Origin: Mercurialis annua
Taxonomy: Eukaryota; Streptophyta; Magnoliopsida; Malpighiales; Euphorbiaceae
Assembly (NCBI RefSeq): GCF_937616625.2
Contig: NC_065572.1
Location: forward strand, 42,497,653-42,561,652
Direction: 5' to 3'
DNA: 64,000 bases
Part shown: positions 1 to 11,597 of the stretch, in pieces
Numbering within the stretch: the first letter of the stretch is position 1
Layout: each line of letters begins with the position of its first letter
Position numbers and translations under genes: made by a program
Notes under the pieces: generated by a model
Seen by the model: the letters and a program-made list of their open reading frames with translations, nothing else
The model's database searches: none
Told to the model about the DNA's origin: nothing

Positions 1-713
1 AGGTTGCAATCGAGATATAGTTGTGTCAAGTGCGGTGTATGGTTAGGCTCAGATTAGAAAATTTTCGTGATAATTTTAGATATGTGATTTACGGATTTGC
101 TGATTAAGGATGTTGGTTATGCTCCATGTGTGTGTATACACTATATTTCTGTTTTTATAAGAGACTTTATCTTTTCGTATTTGAAATTGTCCGAGTATTT
201 TGGTATAATGTTATAAACGTATTTTCATAAACAAGAGGTTTGCTTTACTAATTTTACACTTCTGAGGAAAGGAAGAAATTTTATCAAATTGGATTCAAAA
301 GGAATAGTAAAAAAATTTGCTAACTCAACGATTTTTTCAAATCGTGATTTTATTTACAAATTAAAATTTGTAAGTGACAATAAAATTTTAATATTTTAAA
401 ACATCAATGTGTATTATGAATACGGAGGATTTTGCCACGGTTTGTGTATTTTCGAGAAAGGGATAAATTTGTTTTAACAAGTTTGGTTTAAAGATACCAT
501 AAATTTTATCAGTTGAACAGTTTCACAAGTTTTCAAACGTATTTAAAAGTTAGGAGAAATTTGCAGATTCAAAATGCAAATATTTTGAAAATTTCAGGGG
601 TATACGAAACTGATGGTTTTTCAACGGTAAAGGCATTTTGATTTTGAATATAAAAGGAGGTGTAAGACGTTTAGTCTTTCAAAGAGAAGCGGAAATTTTT
701 TGAATATAAAATA

Positions 714-781
714 TTTGGGTATTGAAAGATTTTATACCCTCGTGTGATTTGGGTATTGAAAGATTTTATACCCTCGTGGGT
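714..781 (+). repeat. 34-bp tandem duplication in retroelement A
   Basis: Two consecutive copies of a unit starting TTTGGGTATTGAAAGATTTT and ending CCCTCGTG, 34 bp apart. The homologous place in retroelement C (around 12953-12985) has a single copy, so this is a small duplication private to A. Confidence 0.85.
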
Positions 782-1950
782 TGGGTTTTGAGCATAACTA
801 ACAATCCGGTTGGGATAAATTGGTCACAGTAATCTCTCGTTGGATACGAGGCAATAGTAAATTGATGGAATAATTTTGAGAGTTGAGATTGATTTGGATA
901 TATGAGTTAGTTGATTTGAGAATATAGGATCGCGGTTAATAGGTTTCGACAATCAGGATCGGTTGATCGATTTTTTCGATTAATGATATTACTGTAATGT
1001 TTGGGTCAATAGTTTAAACCTTTGTGTGGGGGAATTTTTTTTTTTAAGTTGTGTAATATAAGTGAGATGTAGTCGATAAGCAGTTTAGTTGTAGCGTTAT
1101 GTTTCTAAATGATTGAAGGAATCATTTTGATTGAGATTGTTTATGACTAATATAGAAATTCTTTTACTATAAGTTAAGTTCACATTTCTTTAGAATAACA
1201 ATATGAGTTTTTGTTTTTGGATCGGATGATTCTTTGTTGTGTTTGTTTTAGAACTGAAATATTATCTGAATTCGAATGGGTTTTGTTATCAATTATTTTT
1301 ATGTGGATCTTGTTATAAGTGGAAGGAACTAGGTATTGTAAAACAAGATTTTATCAGCTTGTGTTTTCGGTTTCCTGTTGAGACGATAGAGTCTGAAATT
1401 GTAAGATATATAGTTTAGCTTAGGGCTTAATCTTGTATTGTGATATTGAGGTTTTTATAATCGATAAGATTTAAGCTGGTTTTAGAAGCCGCTCTAGTAC
1501 AAAGTAATTGTGACTCTCAATTGAAAATTTATTGTTTATTCATATTGCGTTGATTGAGTAATAGTTGGAGCACCAAGTTGTTAGGATCAGAAATTTGTGC
1601 ATATATGTTATTTATGATAGCTTATTACGAATCAGTTTCAGATTTGAAGTTCGAGGTTCGTTTTTGTTTATCTTAAGTGATTCAGTTGAATTTTGTGTGG
1701 GAGAATTTATATTACCTCATTTTAATTCACTTAGGCGGGACGTTATCGTTTATGTTAAGCGGACGTTAGAGTAATCATATATGGTTTTTGCTTGAAGTAA
1801 GCAAGCTGTGCGTAATTATTTCTTTTTAAATCTACTTGCGATTCGTTAACTCTTGATTTATGTGTTAGGAGTGGTTTTTTATTTTTTGGTACGCGCTGTT
1901 TCTGATTTTATTTTATTTGATTTTGTGTTAAATTCGAGGACGAATTTTAA

Positions 1951-1964
1951 TAAGTTATGAAGAA
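1951..1964 (+). other. degenerate polypurine tract of retroelement A
   Basis: TAAGTTATGAAGAA lies immediately before the LTR start TGTAATACCCCG. In the minus-strand relative at 8295-8307 the same place reads AAGTTGGGGAGAA, the usual plus-strand priming purine tract. In A the G run is lost, which would be expected to weaken priming. Confidence 0.6.
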
Positions 1965-4748
1965 TGTAATACCCCGTTTTTTTTAAAAAAAATCTGATGA
2001 GGTTCCGGTAATTTCTGGGATCGTTTGCGGTTTCGTGGTTCGAGTTGTGTTTTATTTGGGTTGGTTCAATGTTATTCTTTTCACTTGGGTTGAGCTCGGC
2101 CATGCGCCATGGGATTGGCCCATGGGATTGGTCATGGCCCAGGTGATTTCAGCTTGTACGAACCAACATTTGTTTATTCCTTCAGTGTTGCGTACTGCTA
2201 CGTCTTCCTTTCATTCCTTCTATATATACTCGTTTATAAACCTAAAATTATTCTTACACTCATAAAAACCCTAGCCGTCACATTCTTCTCCAAGATTCAC
2301 TGATTTCACGTCCAAATCATTCTCTTCATTGTTGGATTTCGGTAAGCTTTCTTGCTTATTCTTAGTTTTTGCTATCAAAATCGACACTTCCGTTCTCCTT
2401 CGTTTTAGAATCATTTGGAAATCTGTTTTGTCTTAGTTGTAGTAGACATTGTCCTCTTCTATTCTACACTTCAAAATCGTAATTTGGTACGTTAATCTCT
2501 CTGTTATCCGCGCTGCCATTTTATCGTTTTTGATTGTTTATTTGGTTAGTTGCTGCTGAATTCTTGCCTGTGTTTTAAGGCACGATTCTTGTTATGTTTA
2601 GGATTTAATCGCATGTTGTCATTGGATTATGATCATCGTTCATGTTTTGTGTAATCGTTAGATGTCATGCTCTATTTTCCTTAATCTTGTTCATTGTTCA
2701 TTGTCATTGTTCTTATTGATGTTCATGTGTTATTTAATGATTAACTAAGTGTTGCTTCTGTCAGTTGAAGATCATGTTGGTTTCTTATTTGATAGTTGGC
2801 GGTCATTGTGATTTTAAATTTGACTGGCTTCGATTCTCTGTTTGTTCTTCTTCAATTGTTGTTGGCGGCAAAATTCATTTTCAAAAGCGTGGTGACCATT
2901 CTTTATTACTGTGTGAGTTGAGATAGTTATTCCGAAATTGATCACTTGGTGGGAAATAATGTTGTCCACTGTTGGTTTAAATTTATTATTTTGGTTGTTG
3001 TTTGATTTCACGTGAATGGTTATATTATTTATGTCTTGGCTATTAAAAATTATGTGCTTATGGCAAAAAGTGATTGTGGTTGTCCTGGGTGTGCAATTGT
3101 TATGGGTTGGTTTATCATTATGATTTAATCAAAGATTTTTATTTGATTATAACTGATTTAAAACCGAACGTTCGTCTATCATTTTAATTTTTAAATTTCT
3201 AATCTATAAATTTTTTTAAAAAAACAAAATCTAAAGATAATATTAGTTTATATTCTAATTAAAATTGTTTGAGTATTATAATTCGAAAACAATAATTATT
3301 TTCTAACTGATAGTTATATAATTTTTTGGGTAATTAATTATTATTTCAAATCTTGGCTTGTTGTGCCAAATCGGCTAAATTACAATTTACCCCTTAAACG
3401 TTTTATTTAAACTTATTTCATTAAGTTTTGATTTGTAACTTGGGTTACTTGAACTTTAAGCTATTGAGTTCCGTTTTGACTTTAAACTATTATTTTATTA
3501 AGGTTGTTTAATAATATAAACTATGTTTTATAATTGGATATTATATATGGATTTTATCAAGTTAGTTTTGAGATTATAAACTCTTGTTTATAGTTTGATA
3601 AAATATTTGGGTCGGGCTTGACTTTGGTCGCCCGACATGTGAGGTTAACTAGGTAGTTATCGATAACTCGGTTAACCCACAGTTTTGGAAATTGAGTTAA
3701 TTATTATTTAATATTTATTTAAATAATGTTTTATGAAATGGATTTTAAAGCAAGAACTCAATAGACTTATATTAATTGGGCATTATTACTTATTGGGTAT
3801 TTTGTGTTTCTCTGGATTGTTTTATCCTGACGTGTTATTTGTGCTAGTCCTATGTGGTGTCTAGTACTCTTTAGAGTTAGGTTCCGTTTTTATTTTATTA
3901 TTTATTTGTGTTTAGAATCGTCAACTGTTTGTGCTTTTGAGGCGAAACGAGTCAAGGTTGCTTGCCAGGAGTTTTCACGTGGATTAGCAAGCAATGAGCT
4001 TGTGCTTACTATTTACCGCTTTATTAAGTAAATTGTTATTTTGATATATAACAAAATAAAAATTTACTCGGTGTAGCTCAACTCTCGGGACTCTAGTTAT
4101 GGATTAAGTATGGTTAGTGGTAACTCGGTGTCGCTCAGCTCTCAGGACCAAGTCTTAGGAATAAAGTATACAAGTTAGAATATTGTGGGTTCCAACTATT
4201 ATACGTAATGTTTATATTAGATATTTTAAAAGGGTTTAAAAGGTTTTCCACTTGATAAATGTAAATATTGGTATGAACTCATCTCAGTATATCTGACCCC
4301 GTTATTTTCCCAATTTTTCAAGGGTTATGAATTGAGCAAGTCAGCCGCTCTCCGATTCTTTATTTCCTCGGAGGTTTTACTTTATATTTTAATAAAGTTA
4401 TTAAACTGATTTTATTCTTAGACCGCCGTAGTAACTAGAAGTCTTATTGTCTTAGTACTTGTTGCCAGATTTATTCAATGGATTTAATTGCTGTTTGGCA
4501 TTCTTATAATAACTCGGGTTAATACGTATTTTTGCCATGTTTAAGACTCAGAGTTGGATGAGCACTTTATGATAAATGTTGTATATTATGAACTGCTAGA
4601 ACTAGGCTGAAGTCTCGGTTGCCCCCGAGCATTAGATTTCTTTCAGGTTTATGTATTTGTCGGTTATCCGCAAAGTTAGCTACGGGTTTTGGTACAACAA
4701 TACCCATACCCTAGCGCCGGTCGCGATTCAATAAAATGGGTCATGACA
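1965..4748 (+). mobile_element. LTR of retroelement A (2.78 kb)
   Basis: Begins TGTAATACCCCG and ends GGGTCATGACA, giving the canonical TG...CA termini. It is bounded by a purine tract on the left and a tRNA-type primer binding site on the right, so both ends are firmly placed. A TATA box at 2221 followed by a pyrimidine-rich leader with AAAACCCTAG indicates the U3/R boundary. Compared with the LTRs at 14144 and 32974 it contains several hundred extra bases after the promoter (roughly 2240-3105) and lacks a block of about 170 bases they carry near their 3' end. It holds no coding frame. An LTR with a PPT on one side and a PBS on the other is either the middle LTR of a tandem element or a recombination product. 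Confidence 0.85.
2221..2228 (+). promoter_or_regulatory. TATA box of LTR A
   Basis: TATATATA in the context CTTCTATATATACTCG. It is followed about 30 bp later by a short CA-rich stretch and AAAACCCTAGCCG, an arrangement typical of plant pol II start sites. The same motif is kept in the LTRs at 14403 and 33232. Confidence 0.65.
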
Positions 4749-5745
4749 AACTTGGTATCAGAGCTTTGGTTTCAAACCAAGGCCTTATGCATGTTATTTG
4801 TTGTGTGTTTTTGGCATGATAAGTATGTCGTGTCTTAGGAACTACCGTGGAATTAGGATTCGTGTCTTGCCTTTTAAAACGTCATCTTTTATTTTTAAAC
4901 TTTCAGCCTACATCCTATAGGTGATGTGTGTCAGTCTCTATTTAGTATTTATGTCTGACAATTAATTTCACTTGGATGTTACTTGCTGTGTTTTATCATA
5001 TTGAGGTTATTTCACTTGGGTTATTTTACTTGCTTCTGATTTCTCGGAAAATCTTTTGTTGATGATGTTTTCTAAATTCATACTTGGGTATGATGTTGTT
5101 TGATAAACTTTGACGTTATGCCTAAAATAATTTTGAGTATATGGTTGGTTACAGTTATTTTACATGATGCGTTGGATTGTTTTACCTTATTAATGAATTA
5201 CATCTTGGCTTGGGCCTCTACGGTTGATTTTAAATATGATCGGATGTTGGGCGTTAGTCCTGTTTTCTAGTAAAACAAATTTGGGTTAAAATCTAAAACG
5301 TGTTTTGTGTTATACATTGTTTGACCACATGTTGTTTTAAGGATTTTCTTTGAGGAAATTATTTTTATTCGATTTGCGTTTTGACACAGAATCGGAAGAG
5401 AATTTTGGTTTTTAATTCTTTAAAATTTTTATTTTGTTTAAGTTGCCAGTAAAAAGGATTTTCCTGTATTTTTAATTATGGGGTTTATGGAATGGATGTA
5501 TGATATCGAAGATTTTTCACTTGAGTTTTAAATTACCGTTTAGCGGTTAGGTTAAGTTTAGCTCCCAAATTTCAAAGGATTGAAATCTTTTTATAATATT
5601 TTCCCGGATTTACAAATATTTTGAATACATTTTATAAACGGTTGTTTTGTGTTCGACTTGGGTCACCCAAATTTAGGAGTTGAGCTTGGTAGTTGTAATG
5701 AGTCGGCAACCTCGATGATTTTATGGTTTGAGATACTTGGGTATC
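4749..5745 (+). mobile_element. 5' leader of retroelement A
   Basis: About 1 kb of AT-rich sequence downstream of the primer binding site. It has no open frame of note, consistent with the untranslated leader before gag. It is cut off by the minus-strand LTR that starts at 5746. I see no other feature in it. Confidence 0.65.
4753..4764 (+). other. primer binding site, tRNA-iMet type
   Basis: TGGTATCAGAGC, four bases after the LTR terminus, is complementary to the 3' end of plant initiator methionine tRNA and is the commonest primer site of plant LTR retrotransposons. It fixes the LTR 3' end and shows that 4749 onward is 5' internal sequence. Confidence 0.9.
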
Positions 5746-8294
5746 TGTCACGACCCAATTTCATGAATCGTGACCGGCGCTAGGGTATGGGTATGGTTGT
5801 ACCAAAACCCGTAGCAAGTCTTGTGGAAATCAATTAAACATTTAAAACCTGCAGAAAACTGCTCGGGGGCAACCGAGACTCCAACCTAGGTCAAGCAATT
5901 TATATTACAGTTCTAATATAAATAACTTAAATATTTTAAATATTCCACTGCATGCCTTAAATAACAATATCGTAATCCAGTAATCATGCCAAATATAAAT
6001 AATCGAATATAACGACAATTCCAAAGTGTAATATCAAATGAAATAAATAACTAGTTCTACTGCGGTCTAAGAGTTCGAAAACAGAAACTAGTTTAATAAC
6101 ATAAAAACCTCCGAAGAATCAAAAGAATCGGAGTGGACCAGCTTTCAAATCATAAACGTGGAAAATTTGGGAAAACAACGGGGTCAGATATACTGAGATG
6201 AGTTCGCAATACTATTTACATTTATTAACTTTAAAACCCTTAAATTAAAATATTTTTATACTAATATAATATGATTATGGAAAACAGTATTGAAATGATC
6301 CCAGCGTAAGTATGACATAGCATACCGATAAACCCAGAGTGGACGGGAACAAATCCTCGTCATATAAATATACCAGCGTAAGCAAGACTTTAGTCTGCCG
6401 TTTCCCAGAGTACTTACCGGTGCACAGAGTCTCGATACAAGCCTATCGAGTAGCTCGTTTCAATCCAGATCCATAATCCGTAAAAACAGTTCACAAACAT
6501 TTATAATATTAAAATACGATGAGGTACTTAATAAAGCGGTAAATAGCACTACAAACTCACTGCTTGCTAACCCACGTGAAAACCTGGCAAGCGACAAAAC
6601 CTGAATCGACTCCGAAGCCGCACAGTCGACGAGTCTAAGAACAGAGTAAAAACAATTATTAAAATCGACCCCTAACTCTAGAGAGTACTAGACACCACAC
6701 AGTACTAGCACAATATCGAGTCAAGTATAAACATTACTGGAATAGAATGAACAATTAATCACGTAATGACCCGAGTCAAAAACGAACCACATCGAGTAAT
6801 GCAATACTCAATAAAAAAATAAGCCAAGTCTATTGGGTTTTCACTTTAAAATTCGTTCCTGAAAATATTACTTAAATAATAAGTAATTAATAACTTAAAT
6901 CCATTTCCTCAAATATTGGGTTAGCAGAGTTACCAATAACTACCAAGCTATCTCGCATGTCGGGTGACCCAAGTCTAACCCGACCCAATTATTTATCAAA
7001 ATTATAAACTATAGTTTATAATTATAAAATAGTACTTTTGATAAAATAATAATTAAATATTAAAACGGAACTTAATAGCTTAAAACACAAGTAACCAATA
7101 GTTACCGACAATTTACTTAACTAAAATAAGTTAAGAAAAATAAATAATAATAAAAAAACAAAACAAAACAAATTTGCAATTTTAGCCAAATTGGCACGCC
7201 AAGCCAATAATTCTTAAAAACAATAATTACCAAATAATTAACTTAAGCCAATTATGAATTTAACCCAAAAAAAGAAAGCCAACCAATCCAAATAAAGCAA
7301 ACAAATAGCCATGGCAATTCAATAACCTTACTGCCGCCAAACACAATTTAAACAAATAGATTATCAAAACTAAAACTAACGAATACTGCAAAACAACCCA
7401 AACAATTCTTAACTCAAACTTAGAATAGCTTACTGAATTCATCACCTAACAAATCAAGAATAATATCACTACAATCATGAACCAAACAATTTGGCAGAGA
7501 CAGCCATATGAAATCCGCAATGAAGGAATTAAGAACCGAGGAAAACGATGAAGGAAAATAAACTCAATTATAACGATTTCGTAAACAAAACTAACCGAAC
7601 AATAGATAATAATCATCGAGAAACAAGAATCATAACCATAGATAATAATAGAAATCGGCAGAAGTATCATTATTAAGCCAACAAGAACACACAAATACGA
7701 TGAAACGGCAGTGGCTATAACGAATAGATTTACATACCGTTCTATGAAAACAAGGCTTAGATTTGTAGAGGATTGAGTCCACTATCGCTGGAACGAGACA
7801 GATCTCAATTTGATGCTAAAACAAATGAATTATCGATTAAGACAGAAATCGCGTTTAAGAACCAAAACTGACAATGAGCAATGTAAACATACCAAGAGTT
7901 TTTTCAGCAAGCAGATGCTAAAGGATGAATGATTTTCAGGGAATTTGAAAGGTAGACGATGGTTAGGGTTTAGTGATTTGAAGGTATGAAATAGGGTTTA
8001 AAATAAGACCTACATATATATATAAGGAAACCAAAAGATGGTTCACGTCAAACTGCTGCAACAACATAATTAACATAATACATGTTAATTATTTTCATGG
8101 GCTTTTCATGAATATAATTCATGGGCCAAAGAATTGTATGGGCTTTTCATGGCTTTGTATGAATTTAATTAATTCATGGGCCAAAATGACTCAACACAAA
8201 CGAACACGAATCGAATCACGACTGAATCAACGAACGACTCAATTAATTATCGAAAACTCGACGGGAAAAGCTAAAGATTTTACGGGATATTACA
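5746..8294 (-). mobile_element. LTR of retroelement B, inverted (2.55 kb)
   Basis: On the minus strand it begins TGTAATATC and ends GTGACA; read on the plus strand the right-hand LTR end appears as TGTCACGACCC. Its terminal 70 bases are clearly the reverse complement of the end of LTR A (the GCTACGGGTT...CCCTAGCGCCGGTCGCGATT stretch), but the U3 part is much more diverged, so B is a different subfamily. The sequence at 5730-5745 is not a primer binding site, so this is the 3' LTR of an element inserted into the leader of A. Minus-strand frames of 61 and 82 codons inside it are not supported as genes. Confidence 0.8.
8013..8025 (-). promoter_or_regulatory. TATA box of LTR B
   Basis: On the minus strand the sequence reads TTATATATATATG, followed by GTAGGTCTTATTTTAAACCC. 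This parallels the TATA plus AAACCCTA leader of LTR A. Confidence 0.55.
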
Positions 8295-8307
8295 TTCTCC
8301 CCAACTT
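8295..8307 (-). other. polypurine tract of retroelement B
   Basis: On the minus strand AAGTTGGGGAGAA sits directly before the LTR start TGTAATA and after a CGAGGACGAATTTTTATT sequence. It is an intact canonical tract, unlike those of A and C. Confidence 0.8.
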
Positions 8308-9539
8308 AATAAAAATTCGTCCTCGAATTTAACATAAAACCAAAGTAATAAAAAAATCAGTTATAGCAAACATAAAATCACTTGTAACTCAAAAATACGA
8401 AATAACGCGTCCTCAACGGAAGGAACAACTACGCATATTAATTCTGATTTCCAAAATCACTTTACGACCAGGTGACTACTCAACAAAAACAAAATAAAAA
8501 CCGCATAACTCTACTTAAGCAAAACAAAACTGCAATCTCAAAAGATTCAAACAAAACTCTCACTAAAAAATAATTCTACCATGAAGAAAACTGAGGAGAG
8601 TCAAAGCAAAAAGAAACATAATTTGACCGAAACACGCAAAAATATTCTACGGACATTCTTCCCAACTTATAGAAATACTATTTCGAATTTAAAGCTAAGT
8701 CAAAAATTTGAATGATCACCACACGCATACGCGAAAAATTCTTTGCTCCAACAATTTGGTACCTCAAACGACTTCTCAACACATGAGTGAACGAAATGGA
8801 AATTTATTTCTCAATCCCGAAATTCAAATCGAAAAAATTATTAAGCCAAACTCCAATGCTACAAACCGAAAACCTACAAACACTCTCAATTGAAAATAAT
8901 CTTACATTCCTTAACGCCTATACACTATATCTCTTATAATGGTCACAACACCAAATACCTAAGATGAGAAAACTTAACAGTAAATGTCATTTTGATCAAA
9001 TATGCTCTCACAAAAAAAAAATGGCGGAAACTAAATACCAATATGATCGTCTCTGTTCAACTAACTAAGATCAGCTCGACAATATCCTCAACTTTTTCGA
9101 ACCCGGAAGTAAAAAGCACACTAATTTTTAAGGAATACATATCTTAAACTCCTGACAACAAAATTTTTTCCATCCTCCAATTTTTTTATCAATCACTATA
9201 ACCTCGAATCCTACAGAAGGTCATTTTGATCAGGTCGAAATTAAACAGTTTATTGGTTCTGCTCAAAACAATTTTTTTATAGAAAAATGCTTTTCGCAAC
9301 CACAAAATACAAAATAATATCATTCCCCTTTAATCTGAAATTACTAACATATTCCGTTTTATTTCATTTTCAACCAAAAATAATTAACCCACTGAAAAAA
9401 AAATCTTCTAGTTTTGTAAACATGTCAACATAATAGACACACTCTCAATTTGAAATCACCACAAAACTTTACTTTCAAAAAATAAATTCACAGTTTTTAT
9501 AAAATCCTTCCTTTTGAAAAAAAATAAATTAAAATCCAC
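8295..9539 (-). mobile_element. 3' internal region of retroelement B, truncated by satellite
   Basis: Non-coding sequence 5' (on the minus strand) of LTR B, diverged from the corresponding parts of A and C. It stops abruptly at about 9539, where the 60-bp satellite begins. No retroviral-type domain is encoded. The remainder of element B, including its 5' LTR, is missing. Confidence 0.65.
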
Positions 9540-11597
9540 TATTTAAGCCAAACGTTTTCAAACGTTACGAAAGAAATCCAAATGTTTCACCTTTTTAGCG
9601 ATTTAAGCCAGACGTTTACAAACGTTACAAAATAAATCCAAATGTTTCACCTTTTTAGAAATTTAAGCCAAAAGTTTACAATCGTTACGAAACAAAACCA
9701 AACGTTTAAAACGTTATGAAACAAATTAAAACGTTTCACATTTTTAGCGATTTAAGCCAAACATTTACAAACGTTACGAAACAAAACCAAGCGTTTCACC
9801 TTTTTAGCGATTTAAGCCAATCCAAAGGTTACGAAGAAAATCCAAACTTTTCACCTTTTTAGCAATTTATGCCAAACGTTTACCAACGTTACGAAACAAA
9901 TCCAAGTGTTTCACCTTTTTAACAATTTAAGCCAAACGTTTACAAACGTTACGAAACAAATCCAAGCGTTTCACCTTTTTAGCAATTTCAGCGAAATGTT
10001 TACAAACATTACGAAACAAATCCAAACGTTTCACCTTTTAGCGATTTAAGCGAAATGTTTCAAAACATTACGAAACAAATCCAAACGTTTCATCTTTTTA
10101 GCAATTTAAGCAAAACGTTTACAAACATTACAAAACAAATCCAAGAGTTTCACCTTTTTAGCAATTTAAGACAAATGTTTACAAACGTTACGAAACAAAT
10201 CCAAGTGTTTCACCTTTTTTAGCATTTTAAGCCAAACGTTTACAAACCTTGCAAAACAAATCCAAGAGTTTCACCTTTTTAGCAATTTAAGTCAAACGTT
10301 TACAAACATTACGAAACAAAACCAATCGTTTCACCTTTTTAGCAATTCAAGCAAAACGTTTACAAACGTTACGAAACAAATCCAAGCGTTTCACCTTTTT
10401 AGCAATTTAAACCAAGCGTTTACAAACATTACAAAACAAATCCAAGCGTTTCACCTTTTTAACAATGTAAGCCAAACGTTTACAAACGTTACCAAACAAA
10501 TCCAAGCGTTTCACCTTTTTAGCAATTTAAGCCAAACGTTTACAAACGTTACCAAACAAATCCAAACGTTTCACCTTTTTAGCGATTTAAGCCAAACATT
10601 TACAAACGTTACGAAACAAATCCAAGCGTTTCACCTATTTAAGTCAAACGTTTACAAACGTTACGAAACAAATCCAAGCGTTTCACCTTTTTAGCGATTT
10701 AAGCCAAACATTTACAATGGTTTGGAAACAAATCCTAATGTTTCAACTTTTTAGCAATTTAAGCCAAACGTTTACAAATGTTACGAAACAAATCCAAACG
10801 TTTCACCTTTTTAGCGATTGAAGCCAAATGTTTCCAAATGTTATGAAACAAATCCAAGCGTTTAAAACGTTACGAAACAAATTCAAATGTTTACAAACAT
10901 TTCGAAACAAAAGCAAGCGTTTCCACTTTTTAGCAATTTAAGTAAAACGTTTACAAACATTACAAAACAAATCTAACGTTTCACCTTTTTAGCAATTTAA
11001 ACCAAACATTTACAAACGTTACGAAAAAATCCTAAGCGTTTTACCTTTTTAGAAATTCAAGCAAAACATTTACAAACGTTACGAAATAAAATCTAACATT
11101 TAAAACGTTACAAAACAAATTCAAACATTTCTCATTTTTAGCGATTTAAGCCAACCGTTTACAAATGTTATGAAACAAATCCAAACATTTAATATGTTAC
11201 GAAACAAATTACAACGTTTACAAACGTTACAAAACAAAACCAAGCTTTTCACCTTTTTAGCAATTTAAGCCTAACGTTTTTTAAATTACAAAATAAATCC
11301 AAGCTTTTCAGCTTTTTAGCAATTTAAGCCAAACGTTTACAAAAGTTTCGAAGCAAATCCAAGCGTTTCACCTTTTTAGCAATTCAAGCCAAACGTTTAC
11401 AAACGTTACGAAACAAATCCAAGCGTTTCACCTTTTTAGCAATTCACGCCAAACGTTACGAAACAAATCCAAACATTTCACCTTTTTAGCGATTTAAGCC
11501 AAACCTTTACAAACATTACGAAACAAATCCAAACGCTTCATCTTTTTAGCGATTTAAGCGAAACGTTTTCAAACGTTACGAAACAAATCCAAACGTT
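9540..11597 (+). repeat. 60-bp satellite, block 1
   Basis: About 34 tandem units of a 60-bp satellite. Typical parts of the unit are AAGCCAAACGTTTACAAACG, TTACGAAACAAATCCAAACG and TTTCACCTTTTTAGCGATTT. Its first units match the stretches beginning near 22700, 27780, 41670 and 59340, sharing the oddity CAAAAGTTTACAATCGTT and a shortened unit AAACGTTTAAAACGTTATG. The block is therefore a displaced piece of the same higher-order array. It is enclosed by two truncated retroelement remnants whose LTRs point away from it. Confidence 0.95.

Larger units (their letters stand above)
1..1964 (+). mobile_element. 3' internal region of LTR retroelement A (cut by window edge)
   Basis: AT-rich non-coding sequence lying directly 5' of an LTR. 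It matches, nearly base for base, the stretch from about 12239 onward that precedes another LTR, so it is the 3' internal part of the same element family. It ends in the GAGGACGAATTTTAATAAG-type sequence and degenerate polypurine tract typical of the 3' end of plant Ty3/gypsy elements. No gag, protease, reverse transcriptase or integrase frame is present; the short frames are closed within about 70 codons. The left part of the element lies outside the window. Assignment to Ty3/gypsy is inferred from end sequences only; a long non-autonomous derivative (LARD-like) is an alternative. Confidence 0.75.

Noticed and set aside
2255..2275. AAACCCTAG resembling a plant telomere repeat
   Set aside because: It is a single copy in the LTR leader; such words are common near plant transcription starts and no tandem telomere array is present.
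5730..5745. GATACTTGGGTATC beside LTR B as a primer binding site or transposon end
   Set aside because: It is a short palindrome with no match to the primer site seen at 4753 and no partner at the other side.
7260..7694. Two minus-strand frames of 61 and 82 codons with hydrophobic translations
   Set aside because: They lie inside LTR B, are not kept in related LTRs, and the hydrophobicity follows from T-rich sequence.
9540..11597. Regular short repeats that could suggest a CRISPR array
   Set aside because: There are no unique spacers; the whole 60-bp unit is repeated and the context is eukaryotic.
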